A stretch of DNA of 64,000 nt from Cryobacterium glucosi. Lineage in GTDB: Bacteria > Actinomycetota > Actinomycetes > Actinomycetales > Microbacteriaceae. The position numbers and the translations under genes are program-made. A model generated the notes under the pieces. It had not been told where the DNA came from and made no database searches. It worked only from the letters and a program-made list of their open reading frames with translations. The stretch lies in contig NZ_SOFS01000005.1 in NCBI RefSeq assembly GCF_004402235.1, positions 124,001 to 188,000 of the forward strand, given 5' to 3'. Shown piece after piece: positions 62,669 through 64,000 of this stretch. Every line of letters starts with the position of its first letter. The stretch's first letter is position 1.

Positions 62669-62727
62669 GCGAGAGTGCGCTTTTGGCCCATGAAACGCGG
62701 GTTAAAGGGCCGAAAGCGCACTCTCGC
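62669..62727. repeat. large 21-bp-stem hairpin between divergent genes
   Basis: GCGAGAGTGCGCTTT plus GGCCC (62669-62689) pairs with GGGCC plus AAAGCGCACTCTCGC (62707-62727), with a single G-U pair and a 17-base loop. It sits between the divergent decarboxylase and DinB genes, so it does not close any transcript. Confidence 0.85.
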
Positions 62728-62747
62728 GAAACAGGATACAAAGGGGT

Positions 62748-63305
62748 ATGCCTGATTACGCGAACCCGGCCTCCGACGGCTCCGGCAGCATCAACGGCGT
62801 GCGCGTCGGAGTCACCGAAGCCGCGCACTTCGGCGATGAACGCACGACGATAACGGGGTTCCTGCAGCGTCAGCGGGACCTCGTTGCATGGAAGGTCGGC
62901 GATGCCTCCGACGTGGCTCTCCGGCCCGTCGCCACTCCGACCGGCATGACCGCGCACGGCATCGTCCGACATCTCATGAACGTGGAGCGATCCTGGCTGC
63001 GCGATGTCTTCGCCGGTGAGGAGGGTCTGAGCTTCGACTGGACCGACGCGGATCCTGACGGGGAGTTCCACGTGCCGCCCGAAGTGACCATGGCCGAGCT
63101 GCTCGCCGACTATGCGGAGGAGGCGCGCCGCTGCGACGCGATCATCGCGGCAGCGAACTCGCTCGACGTCGTCTCGGTGCGCCGCAGTTTCAGCCTGCGC
63201 TGGATCCTGATTCACCTGGTCGAGGAGACCGCACGGCACGCGGGTCACCTCGACCTGTTGCGCGAACGCGCCGACGGCAGCGTCGGAGAAGACCCGCAGG
63301 ACTGA
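62748..63305 (+). CDS. DinB/DUF664 family protein
   Basis: The 185-residue protein has the four-helix DinB fold with metal His residues: TAHGIVRHLMNVERSWL and VEETARHAGHLDLLRE. The latter is the classic end of mycothiol-dependent DUF664 members of actinobacteria. Possible thiol transferase or hydrolase; unproven. ATG is close to AAGGGG, and the hairpin lies 20 bases upstream. Confidence 0.88.
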   Translation: MPDYANPASDGSGSINGVRVGVTEAAHFGDERTTITGFLQRQRDLVAWKVGDASDVALRPVATPTGMTAHGIVRHLMNVERSWLRDVFAGEEGLSFDWTDADPDGEFHVPPEVTMAELLADYAEEARRCDAIIAAANSLDVVSVRRSFSLRWILIHLVEETARHAGHLDLLRERADGSVGEDPQD

Positions 63306-63374
63306 TCGACGCGGCCGGGGCGCCGGGGGAGTGTCGGCGCCAGGCCCTAGTCTGGAGCGGACGAAGGGTGAGTC

Positions 63375-64000
63375 ATGAGTGGCGTTCCAGTGGGGCAGGT
63401 TCAGTTGGGCCAGTACGGGCCGGCGAGCCACGTGATCGCGCACATCAGCGACACGCACTTCCTCGGTGCCGGTAGACCCCTCTATGGCACCGTCGACACC
63501 GACACGCCCCTGCACGAGGCCCTCGCCCAGCTGGAACGTTCGGGGCAGCCGATCGACGCCCTTATCTTCACCGGTGATATTGCCGACACCGGCGAAACGG
63601 ATGCCTACCGGCGCATCCGGGACCTCGTCGAGTCCGCGGCCGACCGGCTCGGGGCCCGCGTCATCTGGGTGATGGGTAACCACGACAAACGGGCGCCCTT
63701 CCGCAGCGAACTGCTCCGCGAAACCGGGAACGGGGCATCCGCTGCCGCACCCGTCGACGCGGTGCACGACCTTGACGGACTCCGCCTGATCGCTCTCGAC
63801 ACGAGCGTTCCCGGCTACCACCATGGCGCGATCTCCGCCGAGCAACTGGCCTGGCTCGCCGAGGTGCTGCGCGAACCAGCCCCGCACGGCACGCTCCTCG
63901 CCCTGCATCACCCGCCGATCCCGACCATGGTTTCCCTCATGAGCCTTCTCGAACTCCGAGACCAGGCCGGCCTGGCCGAGGTCATCGCCGGAAGTGACAT
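63375..64000 (+). CDS. calcineurin-like metallophosphoesterase, 3' end outside the window
   Basis: At least 208 residues are visible and the frame is open at the window edge. The metal motifs appear in order: ISDTHF, TGDIADTG, VMGNHDKR and ALHHPPIP, as in cyclic-nucleotide phosphodiesterases of the CpdA/Rv0805 type. AAGGG precedes the ATG, with TAGTCT at 63348-63353 as a -10 box. Product is likely a cAMP or other phosphodiester hydrolase; substrate not shown. Confidence 0.88.
   Translation, partial: MSGVPVGQVQLGQYGPASHVIAHISDTHFLGAGRPLYGTVDTDTPLHEALAQLERSGQPIDALIFTGDIADTGETDAYRRIRDLVESAADRLGARVIWVMGNHDKRAPFRSELLRETGNGASAAAPVDAVHDLDGLRLIALDTSVPGYHHGAISAEQLAWLAEVLREPAPHGTLLALHHPPIPTMVSLMSLLELRDQAGLAEVIAGSD

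Overview
The window is chromosomal DNA of a high-GC actinobacterium. The gene order (leuCD-murA-plsC-gpsA-ddl, thiL/rsmD/recG/coaD, yceD-rpmF-rnc-mutM-smc, ftsY-ffh-rpsP-khpA-rimM-trmD-rplS-lepB-rnhB, yraN-yifB-dprA), an F420-type LLM oxidoreductase, a 7Fe ferredoxin with an FprA-type reductase, and frequent GTG/TTG starts all point to Microbacteriaceae. A Cryobacterium-like genus is my guess only. I see no rRNA, tRNA, CRISPR array, phage or insertion sequence.

Layout. 0-2 kb: a TerC-family metal exporter behind a probable yybP-ykoY manganese riboswitch, then a PP2C phosphatase. 2-13 kb: leuCD behind a leucine-rich leader peptide with an attenuator-like hairpin, running into an envelope and lipid operon (murA, plsC, gpsA, ddl); then DUF3515/thiL, rsmD and recG. 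13-22 kb: a secreted polysaccharide deacetylase with two cell-wall-binding repeats sits between recG and coaD, followed by a MoxR-DUF58-transglutaminase cassette. 22-29 kb: yceD, rpmF, rnc, mutM, a double-GNAT protein and smc.

29-44 kb is accessory material between smc and ftsY. Its core is a nine-gene minus-strand sulfur assimilation operon with no intergenic base: sulfite reductase, APS reductase, CysD, CysN, ABC ATPase and permease, CobA, FprA and ferredoxin. Sulfate is activated to APS, reduced to sulfite, then to sulfide, with siroheme supply and the electron donor chain encoded in the same unit. A Csp-like copper-binding protein lies just downstream. A DHFR-like reductase, a self-regulated ArsR/MFS pair, a CbiX-type chelatase and an FAD oxidoreductase follow.

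44-61 kb returns to the core: SRP receptor and Ffh, ribosomal proteins S16 and L19, RNA modification and processing, signal peptidase and RNase HII, then the DNA-processing trio yraN-yifB-dprA. Extra genes are inserted: an LLM oxidoreductase and a YbdK ligase before rpsP, a formate/nitrite-type channel between rimM and trmD, and a Ddn-like protein, dipeptidase and SGNH hydrolase before yraN. The end holds a PLP decarboxylase, a DinB-like protein and a metallophosphoesterase cut by the window edge.

The most interesting signals are regulatory. They are: a multi-helix RNA leader immediately upstream of rplS; the leuCD leader peptide; at least fourteen starts placed exactly six bases after a TANNNT-like -10 box (leaderless transcription), two of them using the upstream TAG stop as the start of the -10; two large intergenic hairpins that share GAGAGTG; and an over-represented CGGATGC/GCATCCG heptamer that is written with disfavoured codons.
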